Below are positions 1 to 6,215 of a stretch of DNA of 7,504 nt, piece by piece. The stretch covers positions 1 through 7,504 of the forward strand of contig JAEEJD010000169.1 of the NCBI GenBank assembly GCA_016281675.1. The letters run 5' to 3'. Position 1 is the stretch's first letter. Each line of letters opens with the position of its first letter. Made by a program: the position numbers and the translations under genes. The DNA comes from Lachnospiraceae bacterium. Lineage in GTDB: Bacteria > Bacillota_A > Clostridia > Lachnospirales > Lachnospiraceae. The notes under the pieces were generated by a model, which searched no databases, was not told the DNA's origin, and saw nothing but the letters and a program-made list of their open reading frames with translations.

Positions 1-37
1 ATGGAGACTTGTTGAGATCGTTGAAAAGGCGAAGTAA
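1..37 (+). CDS. rpsQ: 30S ribosomal protein S17, C-terminal end only
   Basis: Only the last 11 codons and the TAA stop are in the window; position 1 is the third base of an earlier codon. The visible tail reads WRLVEIVEKAK, which matches the usual S17 ending (a K-R-[WFY]-R-L-V-E-[IV]-[IV]-E-[KE] pattern). S17 is a primary 16S rRNA-binding protein of the small subunit. Its position directly before rplN, with a 15-base gap, is where rpsQ sits at the end of the rpmC-rpsQ part of the S10/spc cluster. The identification rests on a short piece plus strong gene-order support. Confidence 0.9.
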   Translation, partial: WRLVEIVEKAK

Positions 38-52
38 GGTGGAGGTAAACAT

Positions 53-421
53 ATGATACAGCAGGAAAGCAGACTGAGAGTTGCTGACAACACCGGCGCA
101 AAAGAGATTCTGTGTATCCGCGTTATGGGCGGCTCCACAAGAAGATATGCAAATATCGGTGATGTGATAGTTGCAACTGTTAAAGATGCAACACCCGGCG
201 GTGTTGTAAAGAAAGGTGAAGTAGTCAAAGCTGTTGTTGTACGTACCGTAAAAGGTGCAAGACGTAAGGACGGTTCCTACATCCGTTTTGACGAGAATGC
301 AGCAGTTATCATCAAAGAAGACAACACACCTAGAGGAACACGTATTTTCGGACCCGTAGCAAGAGAACTTCGTGAGAAGCAGTTCATGAAGATCGTTTCC
401 CTCGCTCCGGAAGTATTATAG
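53..421 (+). CDS. rplN: 50S ribosomal protein L14
   Basis: Encodes a 122-residue protein, the standard bacterial L14 length. L14 binds 23S rRNA and helps form an intersubunit bridge with 16S rRNA. The N-terminus ([18 protein letters not shown]) is nearly invariant in the family, and the family signature around residues 68-87 ([18 protein letters not shown]) is complete, as is the [10 protein letters not shown] segment at 93-102. The ATG has a GGAGGT ribosome binding site at 41-46, six bases upstream. The TAG stop overlaps the ribosome binding site of rplX. First complete gene of the spc operon here. Confidence 0.99.
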   Translation: MIQQESRLRVADNTGAKEILCIRVMGGSTRRYANIGDVIVATVKDATPGGVVKKGEVVKAVVVRTVKGARRKDGSYIRFDENAAVIIKEDNTPRGTRIFGPVARELREKQFMKIVSLAPEVL

Positions 422-426
422 GAGGT
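420..426 (+). promoter_or_regulatory. Ribosome binding site that fixes the rplX start
   Basis: AGGAGGT lies seven bases before the ATG at 434. An in-frame GTG at 425 falls inside this site and so cannot be the start. A second ATG at 440 would be 13 bases away, too far. The last bases of the rplN stop codon form part of the site, so termination of L14 and initiation of L24 are adjacent. Confidence 0.85.
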
Positions 427-433
427 GTCGATC

Positions 434-745
434 ATGTCAATGGCAAAGATTAAAAAGGGTGACACCGTTAAAGTCATCGCAGGAAAAGATGTAGGCGCTG
501 AAGGAAAAGTTCTTTCGGTGGATACAAAGACAGGAAGAGTTGTAGTTGAAGGCGTGAACATCGTCAAGAAACATACAAAGCCCTCCATGGCCAATCAGAA
601 TGGTGGGATCGTTGAACAGGAAGCAGCAATCGATGCTTCAAATGTTATGTATGTTCACAAGGGCAAACCTACCAGAGTAGGCTTTTCGGTTCAGGGCGAC
701 AAGAAGGTCCGTATCGCCAAGTCAACCGGTGAAGTGATTGATTAA
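434..745 (+). CDS. rplX: 50S ribosomal protein L24
   Basis: A 103-residue L24, an assembly-initiating protein that binds the 5' domain of 23S rRNA near the exit tunnel. A KOW motif occupies roughly residues 5-35 ([17 protein letters not shown], then EGKVLSVD). The family block [12 protein letters not shown] follows at 40-51 and [18 protein letters not shown] at 57-74. The C-terminal part (K76-G-K-P-T-R-V-G-F to T98-G-E-V-I-D) lacks the paired cysteines that many bacterial L24 proteins carry there; the protein has no cysteine at all. I start it at ATG 434 (MSMAKIKKG) because of the site at 420-426. The gap to rplN is 12 bases. Confidence 0.97.
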   Translation: MSMAKIKKGDTVKVIAGKDVGAEGKVLSVDTKTGRVVVEGVNIVKKHTKPSMANQNGGIVEQEAAIDASNVMYVHKGKPTRVGFSVQGDKKVRIAKSTGEVID

Positions 746-762
746 GGAGGAGGCCGAAATTG
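744..762 (+). promoter_or_regulatory. Strong ribosome binding site paired with a TTG start (rplE)
   Basis: AAGGAGG at 744-750 is followed by a further AGG, then TTG at 760. No in-frame ATG or GTG lies between the upstream in-frame stop (TGA at 739) and TTG; the next in-frame ATG is codon 16, which would remove the conserved N-terminal segment. So TTG is the start by exclusion. Confidence 0.85.
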
Positions 763-1302
763 AGTAGATACAAAGATCTGTATAATGACCAGATAAAGGA
801 TGGAATGACCAAGAAGTTCGGTTACAAGAACGTCATGGAGATTCCCAAGATCGACAAGATCGTCATCAACATGGGTGTTGGTGAGGCAAAGGAAAATGCC
901 AAGATTCTTGAGTCAGCTATCAGCGATCTTGAGACGATAACCGGTCAGAAGGCTGTTATCACAAGAGCCAAGAATTCAGTGGCTAACTTCAAGATCAGAG
1001 AGGGAATGGCAATCGGAGCAAAGGTTACACTCCGTGGTGAGAAGATGTACGAGTTCCTTGATCGTCTCGTAAACCTTGCACTTCCCCGAGTAAGAGACTT
1101 CCGTGGAGTTAATCCCAACGCATTTGACGGAAGAGGAAACTATGCGCTCGGTGTTAAAGAGCAGCTTATTTTCCCCGAGATCGAATACGATAAGGTAGAT
1201 AAGATCAGGGGTATGGATATCATAATCGTAACTACGGCTAAGACTGACGAAGAGGCAAGAGAGCTGCTTACACAGTTTGGTATGCCGTTTGCCAGGCAGT
1301 AA
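760..1302 (+). CDS. rplE: 50S ribosomal protein L5, TTG start
   Basis: A 180-residue L5, the usual length. L5 binds 5S rRNA and, with L18, forms the 5S RNP of the central protuberance, where it contacts P-site tRNA and the small subunit. The N-terminal domain holds the family signature at about residues 58-74 ([17 protein letters not shown]). The C-terminal domain has [14 protein letters not shown] at 91-104, [20 protein letters not shown] at 108-127 and LIFPEI at 136-141. Translation begins at TTG, unusual for so highly expressed a protein but backed by an extended ribosome binding site. In E. coli the start of rplE is the site where S8 represses the operon; I did not find an obvious S8-site mimic here, and Firmicute control may differ. 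Confidence 0.98.
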   Translation: MSRYKDLYNDQIKDGMTKKFGYKNVMEIPKIDKIVINMGVGEAKENAKILESAISDLETITGQKAVITRAKNSVANFKIREGMAIGAKVTLRGEKMYEFLDRLVNLALPRVRDFRGVNPNAFDGRGNYALGVKEQLIFPEIEYDKVDKIRGMDIIIVTTAKTDEEARELLTQFGMPFARQ

Positions 1303-1323
1303 TCAGAAGGAGGAAAACAGTTC

Positions 1324-1509
1324 ATGGCTAAAACGTCAATGAAGGTTAAACAGCAGCGCAAGCCGAAGTTTTCAACAAGGCAGTATACACGTTGCAGGAT
1401 CTGCGGTCGTCCTCATGCTTTCTTAAGAAAGTATGGAATATGCAGAATTTGCTTCCGCAATTTGGCATACAAAGGGCAGATACCCGGTGTTAAGAAAGCT
1501 AGTTGGTAA
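1324..1509 (+). CDS. rpsN: 30S ribosomal protein S14, zinc-binding (type Z)
   Basis: A 61-residue S14 of the short zinc-ribbon form. S14 binds 16S rRNA in the head of the small subunit late in assembly. Four cysteines make a C24-x2-C27 ... C40-x2-C43 zinc site, within [19 protein letters not shown], and the C-terminus ends in the typical G-V-K-K-A-S-W. The first ten residues ([10 protein letters not shown]) also match the family. AAGGAGG at 1307-1313 is ten bases from the ATG. The zinc-independent paralogue (about 89 residues) used by some Firmicutes under zinc limitation is not in this window. Confidence 0.98.
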   Translation: MAKTSMKVKQQRKPKFSTRQYTRCRICGRPHAFLRKYGICRICFRNLAYKGQIPGVKKASW

Positions 1510-1523
1510 GGAGGAAACATAAA

Positions 1524-1925
1524 ATGACAATGAGTGATCCCATTGCAGATATGCTTACGAGAATCCGTAATGCAAATACTGCAAAGCACGATATGGTAGA
1601 TGTTCCTTCATCAAAGATGAAACTGGCAATCGCAGAGATTCTTTTGAAGGAAGGTTACATCAAAAAATATGATGTTGTAGATGAAGGCTCTTTAAAGACC
1701 ATCAAGATCACGCTTAAGTACGGTGAGGATAAGGATGAGAAGATCATCACAGGTCTTAAGAGGATCAGTAAGCCGGGACTTCGTGTGTATGCCGGCAAGG
1801 ATGAGCTTCCCAGAGTTCTCGGTGGACTTGGAATAGCTATCATCTCTACAAACAACGGTGTGCTCACCGATAAGGAAGCACGCAATGCAGGCGTAGGCGG
1901 AGAAGTTCTTGCGTTTGTTTGGTAA
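1524..1925 (+). CDS. rpsH: 30S ribosomal protein S8
   Basis: A 133-residue S8, standard length. S8 is a primary binder of the central domain of 16S rRNA and in E. coli is the autogenous repressor of the spc operon. The N-terminal block D5[12 protein letters not shown] is intact, and the C-terminal rRNA-binding signature spans about 102-133 ([19 protein letters not shown], then [11 protein letters not shown]). Starting at ATG 1524 puts AAGGAGG (1508-1514) nine bases upstream; the next in-frame ATG at 1530 would be 15 bases away, and a TTG at 1503 lies inside rpsN. Gap to rpsN is 14 bases. Confidence 0.98.
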   Translation: MTMSDPIADMLTRIRNANTAKHDMVDVPSSKMKLAIAEILLKEGYIKKYDVVDEGSLKTIKITLKYGEDKDEKIITGLKRISKPGLRVYAGKDELPRVLGGLGIAIISTNNGVLTDKEARNAGVGGEVLAFVW

Positions 1926-1958
1926 TCCGAAGGAAGTAAACATATAGGAGGTACGGGC

Positions 1959-2501
1959 ATGTCACGTATAGGAAAAATGCCAATCGCGATACCCGCAGGC
2001 GTAACTGTGGATGTTGCAGAAAATAATAAAGTGACTGTAAAAGGTCCCAAGGGAACACTTGAGAGAGTAATGTGTCCCGATATGGAGATCAAGGTTGAAG
2101 ACGGACAGATCACAGTAGGACGTCCCAATGATCTTAAGAGGAACAAGTCACTTCACGGACTTACAAGGACACTTATCAACAATATGGTTGTAGGTGTTAC
2201 CGAGGGATACGAGAAGAAACTGGAAGTAAACGGTGTCGGTTACAGAGCGGCAAAGCAGGGCAAGAAGCTCACGCTTAACCTCGGATATTCACATCCCGTT
2301 GAGATGGAAGATCCCGAAGGTGTCGAGACTGTTGTAGAAGGTCAGAACGTGATCTTCGTAAGAGGCATCGATAAAGAGAAGATCGGACAATATGCGGCCG
2401 AGATCAGAGACAAGAGAAGACCTGAGCCTTACAAGGGCAAAGGTATCAAGTACGCTGAAGAGCATATCAGGCGTAAGGTCGGTAAGACCGGTAAGAAGTA
2501 A
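1959..2501 (+). CDS. rplF: 50S ribosomal protein L6
   Basis: A 180-residue L6, two tandem copies of one alpha/beta fold (about residues 10-82 and 90-160). L6 binds helix 97 of 23S rRNA near the factor-binding site and is needed for late 50S assembly. Diagnostic pieces are [15 protein letters not shown] at the start, [11 protein letters not shown] at 25-35, [10 protein letters not shown] at 88-97, and the C-terminal signature R153[12 protein letters not shown]165. AGGAGGT at 1946-1952 is six bases from the ATG. The 33-base gap to rpsH contains a second, weaker purine run (GAAGGAAG, about 1929-1936) with no start codon behind it. Confidence 0.99.
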   Translation: MSRIGKMPIAIPAGVTVDVAENNKVTVKGPKGTLERVMCPDMEIKVEDGQITVGRPNDLKRNKSLHGLTRTLINNMVVGVTEGYEKKLEVNGVGYRAAKQGKKLTLNLGYSHPVEMEDPEGVETVVEGQNVIFVRGIDKEKIGQYAAEIRDKRRPEPYKGKGIKYAEEHIRRKVGKTGKK

Positions 2502-2519
2502 AGAAGGAGGGAGAATAGA

Positions 2520-2888
2520 ATGGTTAGCAAAAAATCAAGAGCAGAAGTTCGTACAAAAAAGCATAACAGAATGCGTAACCGTTTTTCCGGCACAGCCGAA
2601 AGACCCCGCCTTTCTGTATTTCGCAGCAACAATCATATGTATGCGCAGGTTATCGATGATACGGTCGGTAACACCTTGGTAAGTGCATCAACACTCGAGA
2701 AGGATGTTGCATCGGAGCTTGAGAAGACAAACAACGTTGAAGCAGCAGCATACTTGGGAACCGTAATTGCAAAGCGTGCCCTTGAAAAGGGGATCAAGAC
2801 GGTTGTCTTTGACAGAGGCGGCTTTATATATCAGGGCAAGGTTGCGGCACTTGCAGAAGCAGCCAGAGAAGCCGGCTTGGAATTCTAG
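2520..2888 (+). CDS. rplR: 50S ribosomal protein L18
   Basis: A 122-residue L18. It binds 5S rRNA and delivers it to 23S rRNA together with L5, which is encoded earlier in the operon. The basic N-terminal tail ([18 protein letters not shown], 4-21) is followed by [20 protein letters not shown] at 28-47 and the C-terminal family block D98[24 protein letters not shown]. The ribosome binding site AGAAGGAGGG (2502-2511) starts immediately after the rplF stop and is nine bases from the ATG. Confidence 0.98.
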   Translation: MVSKKSRAEVRTKKHNRMRNRFSGTAERPRLSVFRSNNHMYAQVIDDTVGNTLVSASTLEKDVASELEKTNNVEAAAYLGTVIAKRALEKGIKTVVFDRGGFIYQGKVAALAEAAREAGLEF

Positions 2889-2902
2889 GAGGGAGCAGAT
2901 AC

Positions 2903-3412
2903 ATGAAACGTCAGATAATTGATCCGAACAGTTTGGAATTAAATGATAAGGTTGTTACGATCAAACGAGTAACAAAGGTTGTTAAGGGTGGACGTAACAT
3001 GCGTTTTACCGCACTTGTTGTTGTCGGTGACGAGAACGGACATGTAGGCGCAGGCCTCGGAAAAGCAGCCGAGATACCCGAAGCGATCCGTAAGGGCAAA
3101 GAAGACGCCATGAAGAACCTTATCGAGGTCCCTCTGGATGAGAATAAGAGTATAACACATGATTTTATCGGCAAGTTCGGTGGCGCTCACGTGCTTATAA
3201 AGAGAGCTCCCGAAGGTACCGGTGTTATCGCGGGCGGTCCTGCCAGAAACGTTTGTGAGATGGCAGGTATCAAGAACATCCGTACAAAATCACTGGGATC
3301 CAACAATAAGCAGAATGTTGTTCTTGCAACGATCGATGCACTTCGTCAGCTCAAGACTCCCGAAGAAGTAGCTCGTCTTCGCGGCAAGTCAGTTGATGAG
3401 ATAATCGGTTAA
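2903..3412 (+). CDS. rpsE: 30S ribosomal protein S5
   Basis: A 169-residue S5, which binds 16S rRNA near the mRNA entry tunnel and contributes to decoding fidelity. The N-terminal double-stranded-RNA-binding domain spans about 14-78, with the conserved loop K21[14 protein letters not shown]35; changes in this loop give spectinomycin resistance in other bacteria, and here it has the ordinary sensitive-type sequence. [18 protein letters not shown] at 48-65 and [20 protein letters not shown] at 93-112 complete the family pattern. AGGAGG at 2887-2892 overlaps the rplR stop codon, so the two genes are probably translationally linked. Confidence 0.99.
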   Translation: MKRQIIDPNSLELNDKVVTIKRVTKVVKGGRNMRFTALVVVGDENGHVGAGLGKAAEIPEAIRKGKEDAMKNLIEVPLDENKSITHDFIGKFGGAHVLIKRAPEGTGVIAGGPARNVCEMAGIKNIRTKSLGSNNKQNVVLATIDALRQLKTPEEVARLRGKSVDEIIG

Positions 3413-3425
3413 GGAGGTTTGCAAA

Positions 3426-3617
3426 ATGGCCGGAAAGAGTAAGAGAATCAAGGTTACCTTAGTAAAATCACCTATCGGAGCCATTCCGAAGCACAAAGCA
3501 ACCGTTGAAGCACTCGGCCTTCACAAGCTCGGAAGCAGCAATGATCTTCCCGACAATGAGGCAGTACGCGGAATGTGCAAACAGGTTTGTCATTTGGTTA
3601 AGGTAGAAGAAGCATAA
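3426..3617 (+). CDS. rpmD: 50S ribosomal protein L30
   Basis: A 63-residue L30, a small protein of the large subunit found next to rpsE in most bacteria. The family pattern is visible as [20 protein letters not shown] (8-27), L30-G-L-H-K-L with the following N39-D40, and the C-terminal G49-M-x-x-x-V-x-H-L-V-K-V-E-E. Cysteines at 51 and 55 are not part of a metal motif. AAGGAGGT at 3411-3418 overlaps the rpsE stop and is seven bases from the ATG. Confidence 0.97.
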   Translation: MAGKSKRIKVTLVKSPIGAIPKHKATVEALGLHKLGSSNDLPDNEAVRGMCKQVCHLVKVEEA

Positions 3618-3652
3618 ACAGATGCGAATATTCGACAGAAGGAGGTCTCATA

Positions 3653-4093
3653 ATGGAATTATCCAATTTAAAGCCCGCTGAAGGCTCAAAACAAAGCGAT
3701 AATTTTAGAAGAGGACGCGGACACGGTTCGGGTAACGGCAAGACAGCCGGCAAGGGCCACAAAGGTCAGAAGGCTCGTTCAGGTGCACCCAGAATCGGTT
3801 TTGAAGGCGGTCAGATGCCTTTATACAGAAGAATCCCGAAGAGAGGATTCAAGAACAGAAACACAAAGGAGATCATTGCCATCAATATGTCCAAGCTGGA
3901 AGTATTTGAGGATGGCGCAACCGTAACGATCGACGCTATGAAGGAAGTCGGGATCATAAAGAATCCCAAAGACGGCGTAAAGATCTTAGGATACGGTGAA
4001 CTTACCAAGAAGCTGACAGTCCAGGCAAATGCGTTCTCAGCAACTGCAAAGGAAAAGATTGAAAGCCTTGGTGGAAAAGCAGAGGTGATCTAA
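3653..4093 (+). CDS. rplO: 50S ribosomal protein L15
   Basis: A 146-residue L15. It binds 23S rRNA and joins late in large-subunit assembly. The extended basic, glycine-rich N-terminal tail ([20 protein letters not shown], 19-38) threads into rRNA, and the globular C-terminal half carries the signature K110[23 protein letters not shown] at 3639-3646 is six bases from the ATG. The 35-base gap to rpmD is the longest between ribosomal genes here. The stop TAA shares its last A with the secY start codon. Confidence 0.98.
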   Translation: MELSNLKPAEGSKQSDNFRRGRGHGSGNGKTAGKGHKGQKARSGAPRIGFEGGQMPLYRRIPKRGFKNRNTKEIIAINMSKLEVFEDGATVTIDAMKEVGIIKNPKDGVKILGYGELTKKLTVQANAFSATAKEKIESLGGKAEVI

Positions 4094-5418
4094 TGCTGGA
4101 AACAGTTAAAAATGCCTTCAAGATCAAAGACATAAGAAGCAAACTCATTTTCACGTTCCTTATGCTCATCGTTGTAAGGCTTGGTTGCGAACTCCCCGTT
4201 CCCGGTGTGGACAGGACATATTTTGCAAACTGGTTTGCTCAGCAGACCGGTGATGCATTCGGTTTCCTGGATGCATTCACGGGCGGTTCGTTCTTGAAGA
4301 TGTCGCTCTTTGCACTCAACATCACACCGTACATCACTTCATCGATCATCATGCAGCTTCTTACGATCGCTATACCGAAGCTCGAAGAGATGCAGCGTGA
4401 AGGTGAAGACGGAAGAAAGAAGATCGCATCCATAACACGTTACGTGACCGTAGGTCTCGCACTTATGGAAAGTAGTGCAATGGCTATCGGATTCGGACGT
4501 CAGGGTCTTCTGGAAGAGTTCAATGCTCTGAGCGTTATCACAGTAATAACCGCACTCACCGCAGGAAGTGCATTCATCATGTGGATCGGTGAGAGGATCA
4601 CCGAAAAGGGTGTCGGAAACGGAATATCCATCGTACTTACGATAAACATCATCTCGAGAATTCCCGAGGATCTTCGCTCGCTGTGGAAGCAGTTTGTAAC
4701 TCCGCAGTTCGAGGCTCACAAGTACGGTGCAGGTACGATAGCACTTGCGATCATAATCGCAGTCATCATAGTTACCGTTATTCTCACGGTAATACTTAAC
4801 GGAGCTGAAAGACGTATCCCCGTACAGTATGCCAAGAAGGTGCAGGGCCGCAAGATGGTCGGCGGACAGTCTTCGCACATACCGTTAAAGGTAAATACGG
4901 GCGGCGTTATCCCCATCATCTTTGCATCGAGCTTACTGCAGCTCCCCGGAGTCATTTCCTCATTCTTCGGAAGCGGGAATGCAACCGGATGGCAGAAGTT
5001 CCTGTACTTCCTGAATTCGGGTAACTGGTTCAAGAAAGGTGCATGGCAGTATTCGTGGGGCGCTCTCTTCTATGTGGTACTTGTTGTATTCTTTGCATAC
5101 TTCTATACATCGATCACATTCAATCCGATGGAAGTTGCGGAGAACATGAAGAAGTCGGGCGGATTCATTCCCGGTACACGTCCGGGTAAGCCGACTCAGG
5201 AATATCTTAACAAGGTGCTCAATTACATCGTATTCATCGGTGCAATAGGACTGATAATCGTTGCTCTCATTCCGATATTCTTCAACGGACTGTTCGGAGC
5301 AAGCGTTTCGTTCGGCGGAACAAGTCTTATCATCATCGTAGGTGTAATACTTGAGACGATGAAACAGATCGAATCCCAGATGGTTGTAAGAAATTACAAG
5401 GGTTTCTTGACGGATTAA
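4093..5418 (+). CDS. secY: Protein translocase subunit SecY
   Basis: A 441-residue integral membrane protein, the channel of the SecYEG translocon through which SecA and ribosomes pass proteins into or across the cytoplasmic membrane. About ten membrane helices can be placed: near 17-35, 68-95, 115-137, 147-167, 175-195, 214-236, 267-292, 320-342, 374-397 and 402-422. Conserved landmarks are LPVPGVD (34-40), [15 protein letters not shown] (76-90), [10 protein letters not shown] (171-180), the cytoplasmic loop [12 protein letters not shown] with arginines 240/241, and the loop [19 protein letters not shown] (343-361) that contacts SecA and ribosomes. The start lies in TAATG shared with the rplO stop; AGAGGTGAT at 4081-4089 inside rplO is its ribosome binding site, implying translational coupling. 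Confidence 0.99.
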   Translation: MLETVKNAFKIKDIRSKLIFTFLMLIVVRLGCELPVPGVDRTYFANWFAQQTGDAFGFLDAFTGGSFLKMSLFALNITPYITSSIIMQLLTIAIPKLEEMQREGEDGRKKIASITRYVTVGLALMESSAMAIGFGRQGLLEEFNALSVITVITALTAGSAFIMWIGERITEKGVGNGISIVLTINIISRIPEDLRSLWKQFVTPQFEAHKYGAGTIALAIIIAVIIVTVILTVILNGAERRIPVQYAKKVQGRKMVGGQSSHIPLKVNTGGVIPIIFASSLLQLPGVISSFFGSGNATGWQKFLYFLNSGNWFKKGAWQYSWGALFYVVLVVFFAYFYTSITFNPMEVAENMKKSGGFIPGTRPGKPTQEYLNKVLNYIVFIGAIGLIIVALIPIFFNGLFGASVSFGGTSLIIIVGVILETMKQIESQMVVRNYKGFLTD

Positions 5419-5429
5419 ATGCAAAAAGG

Positions 5430-5455
5430 AGGGGCCCGCTTGCGGGAAGATCCCT
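5430..5455 (+). promoter_or_regulatory. Stem-loop A in the secY-adk gap, with a CUUG tetraloop
   Basis: The inner hairpin is CCCG(5435-5438) CTTG CGGG(5443-5446), i.e. a G(CUUG)C tetraloop, a known stable loop type. An outer stem AGGGG(5430-5434) pairs with TCCCT(5451-5455), including one G-U pair, leaving AAGA (5447-5450) as a one-sided bulge. It could be a weak terminator for the secY transcript, but only TTATT follows rather than a T-run. It begins 11 bases after the secY stop and covers part of a ribosome-binding-site-like AAGGAGG at 5426-5432. Confidence 0.5.
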
Positions 5456-5535
5456 TATTGCACCGCGAGCCCGATTCTCCTTTGGAGAATTCTAATGGGC
5501 GAGCGACCTACAGCGGCCTCAGCCACTTGTTGTGA
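5440..5535 (+). CDS. Possible short leader reading frame (31 codons), unproven
   Basis: AAGGAGG at 5426-5432 is followed after seven bases by TTG at 5440, opening 31 codons to a TGA at 5533-5535. The frame also has an ATG at 5419, directly behind the secY stop (TAAATG), which would make it 38 codons. I recognise no homologue; the product would be polar with no membrane segment or signal peptide. The interesting point is position: it runs through stem-loop B and the left arm and loop of the terminator-like hairpin, and its stop lies just beyond the loop, at the base of the apical right arm. That would suit a leader peptide whose translation opens the hairpin. It may equally be chance, since short open frames are common. 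Confidence 0.15.
   Translation: MREDPLLHREPDSPLENSNGRATYSGLSHLL
5474..5490 (+). promoter_or_regulatory. Stem-loop B in the secY-adk gap
   Basis: A perfect 7-bp stem, ATTCTCC (5474-5480) with GGAGAAT (5484-5490), around a TTT loop, extendable by a G-U pair. GCCC (5469-5472) and GGGC (5497-5500) can close a second stem around it with an internal loop. The right arm contains GGAG, which would otherwise serve as a ribosome binding site for the ATG at 5495, in frame with adk, so the stem would hide that site. Confidence 0.5.
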
Positions 5536-5555
5536 CTGGGGTTCACGCTGTTTTT
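5510..5555 (+). terminator. Terminator-like hairpin just upstream of adk (possible attenuator)
   Basis: The basal stem is ACAGCG (5510-5515) with CGCTGT (5546-5551). Above it CCTCAG (5517-5522) pairs with CTGGGG (5536-5541), and CAC (5524-5526) with GTG (5532-5534) around a TTGTT loop, giving about 15 pairs with small internal loops. Five Ts (5551-5555) follow directly, then the adk ribosome binding site begins at 5558. The T-run is short, so any termination is likely partial. Since no promoter is visible between this and adk, full termination would silence adk-map-infA, which argues for a regulated or leaky element. Confidence 0.5.
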
Positions 5556-5569
5556 ATGAGGACTATAAT

Positions 5570-6214
5570 ATGAAAATCATAATGCTCGGCGCACCCGGCG
5601 CCGGAAAAGGAACACAGGCAAAGCTGATAGCCGAGAAATTCGGGATCCCGCACATTTCGACCGGAGATATCTTCCGTGCGAATATCAAGGAAGGGACCGA
5701 TCTCGGTAAGGAAGCAAAAGAATACATGGACAAGGGACAGCTCGTTCCCGATGAGCTGACGGTCAGGATCCTCCTTGACCGCGTGTCAAAGGATGACTGC
5801 AAGAACGGATATGTTCTGGACGGATTCCCGAGGACGATACCTCAGGCACAGGTTCTCGATTCGGAAGTTGCCAAGATGGGCGATAAGATCGATTTCGCGA
5901 TCGATGTCGATGTACCCGATGAGAACATAATCCGCAGAATGGGCGGAAGACGCGCATGTCTTAAGTGCGGCGCGACATACCATATCGAGCATGTTCCTCC
6001 GAAGAAGGAAGGAATCTGCGATACATGCGGAAGTGAACTTGTCCTCAGAGATGACGATAAGCCCGAAACGGTCAAGAACCGTCTTGAGGTATACCATAAA
6101 CAGACGCAGCCCCTGATCGATCATTACAGCAGGCTCAACATCCTGCGGACGGTTGACGGGACACAGGACGTTAAAGTCGTATTCGACAATATCGTAAAGC
6201 TCCTGGAGGTATAA
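5570..6214 (+). CDS. adk: Adenylate kinase, zinc-lid long form
   Basis: A 214-residue cytosolic enzyme catalysing ATP + AMP = 2 ADP. The P-loop is GAPGAGKGT at 7-15; the AMP-binding region (about 30-59) starts at S30-T-G-D-I-F-R and includes G56-Q-L-V-P-D; DGFPRT at 84-89 is the second nucleotide-site motif. The LID (about 126-163) carries four cysteines, C130-x2-C133 and C150-x2-C153, the structural zinc site typical of Gram-positive enzymes. The start at 5570 gives the standard N-terminus [10 protein letters not shown], with GAGGA at 5558-5562, seven bases away. An in-frame ATG at 5495 would add 25 residues foreign to the family; I reject it as the main start. It is read with map at a one-base gap. 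Confidence 0.98.
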   Translation: MKIIMLGAPGAGKGTQAKLIAEKFGIPHISTGDIFRANIKEGTDLGKEAKEYMDKGQLVPDELTVRILLDRVSKDDCKNGYVLDGFPRTIPQAQVLDSEVAKMGDKIDFAIDVDVPDENIIRRMGGRRACLKCGATYHIEHVPPKKEGICDTCGSELVLRDDDKPETVKNRLEVYHKQTQPLIDHYSRLNILRTVDGTQDVKVVFDNIVKLLEV

Positions 6215-6215
6215 G

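Noticed and set aside
1926..1945. Second ribosome-binding-site-like run (GAAGGAAG) before rplF, possibly serving a tiny gene
   Set aside because: No ATG, GTG or TTG follows at a usable distance, and the real site AGGAGGT at 1946-1952 is better placed.
1655..2146. Long minus-strand open frames, here and at 277-594, 4339-4878, 4960-5424, 5786-6313 and elsewhere
   Set aside because: They lie opposite highly conserved genes, have no ribosome binding site or recognisable product, and their composition is that of shadows of the + strand codons.
2392..2682. A 96-codon + strand frame across the rplF-rplR junction
   Set aside because: It overlaps two certain genes in another frame and resembles no known protein.
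5530..5558. TTGTGA (5530-5535) with a box at 5553-5558 as an adk promoter
   Set aside because: The -10 candidate TTTATG matches consensus at only three positions.
5542..5569. TTCACG (5542-5547) and TATAAT (5564-5569), 16 bases apart, as an adk promoter
   Set aside because: The start of transcription would fall at about 5576, inside the adk coding region, so it could not give the full gene; the -35 match is also poor.
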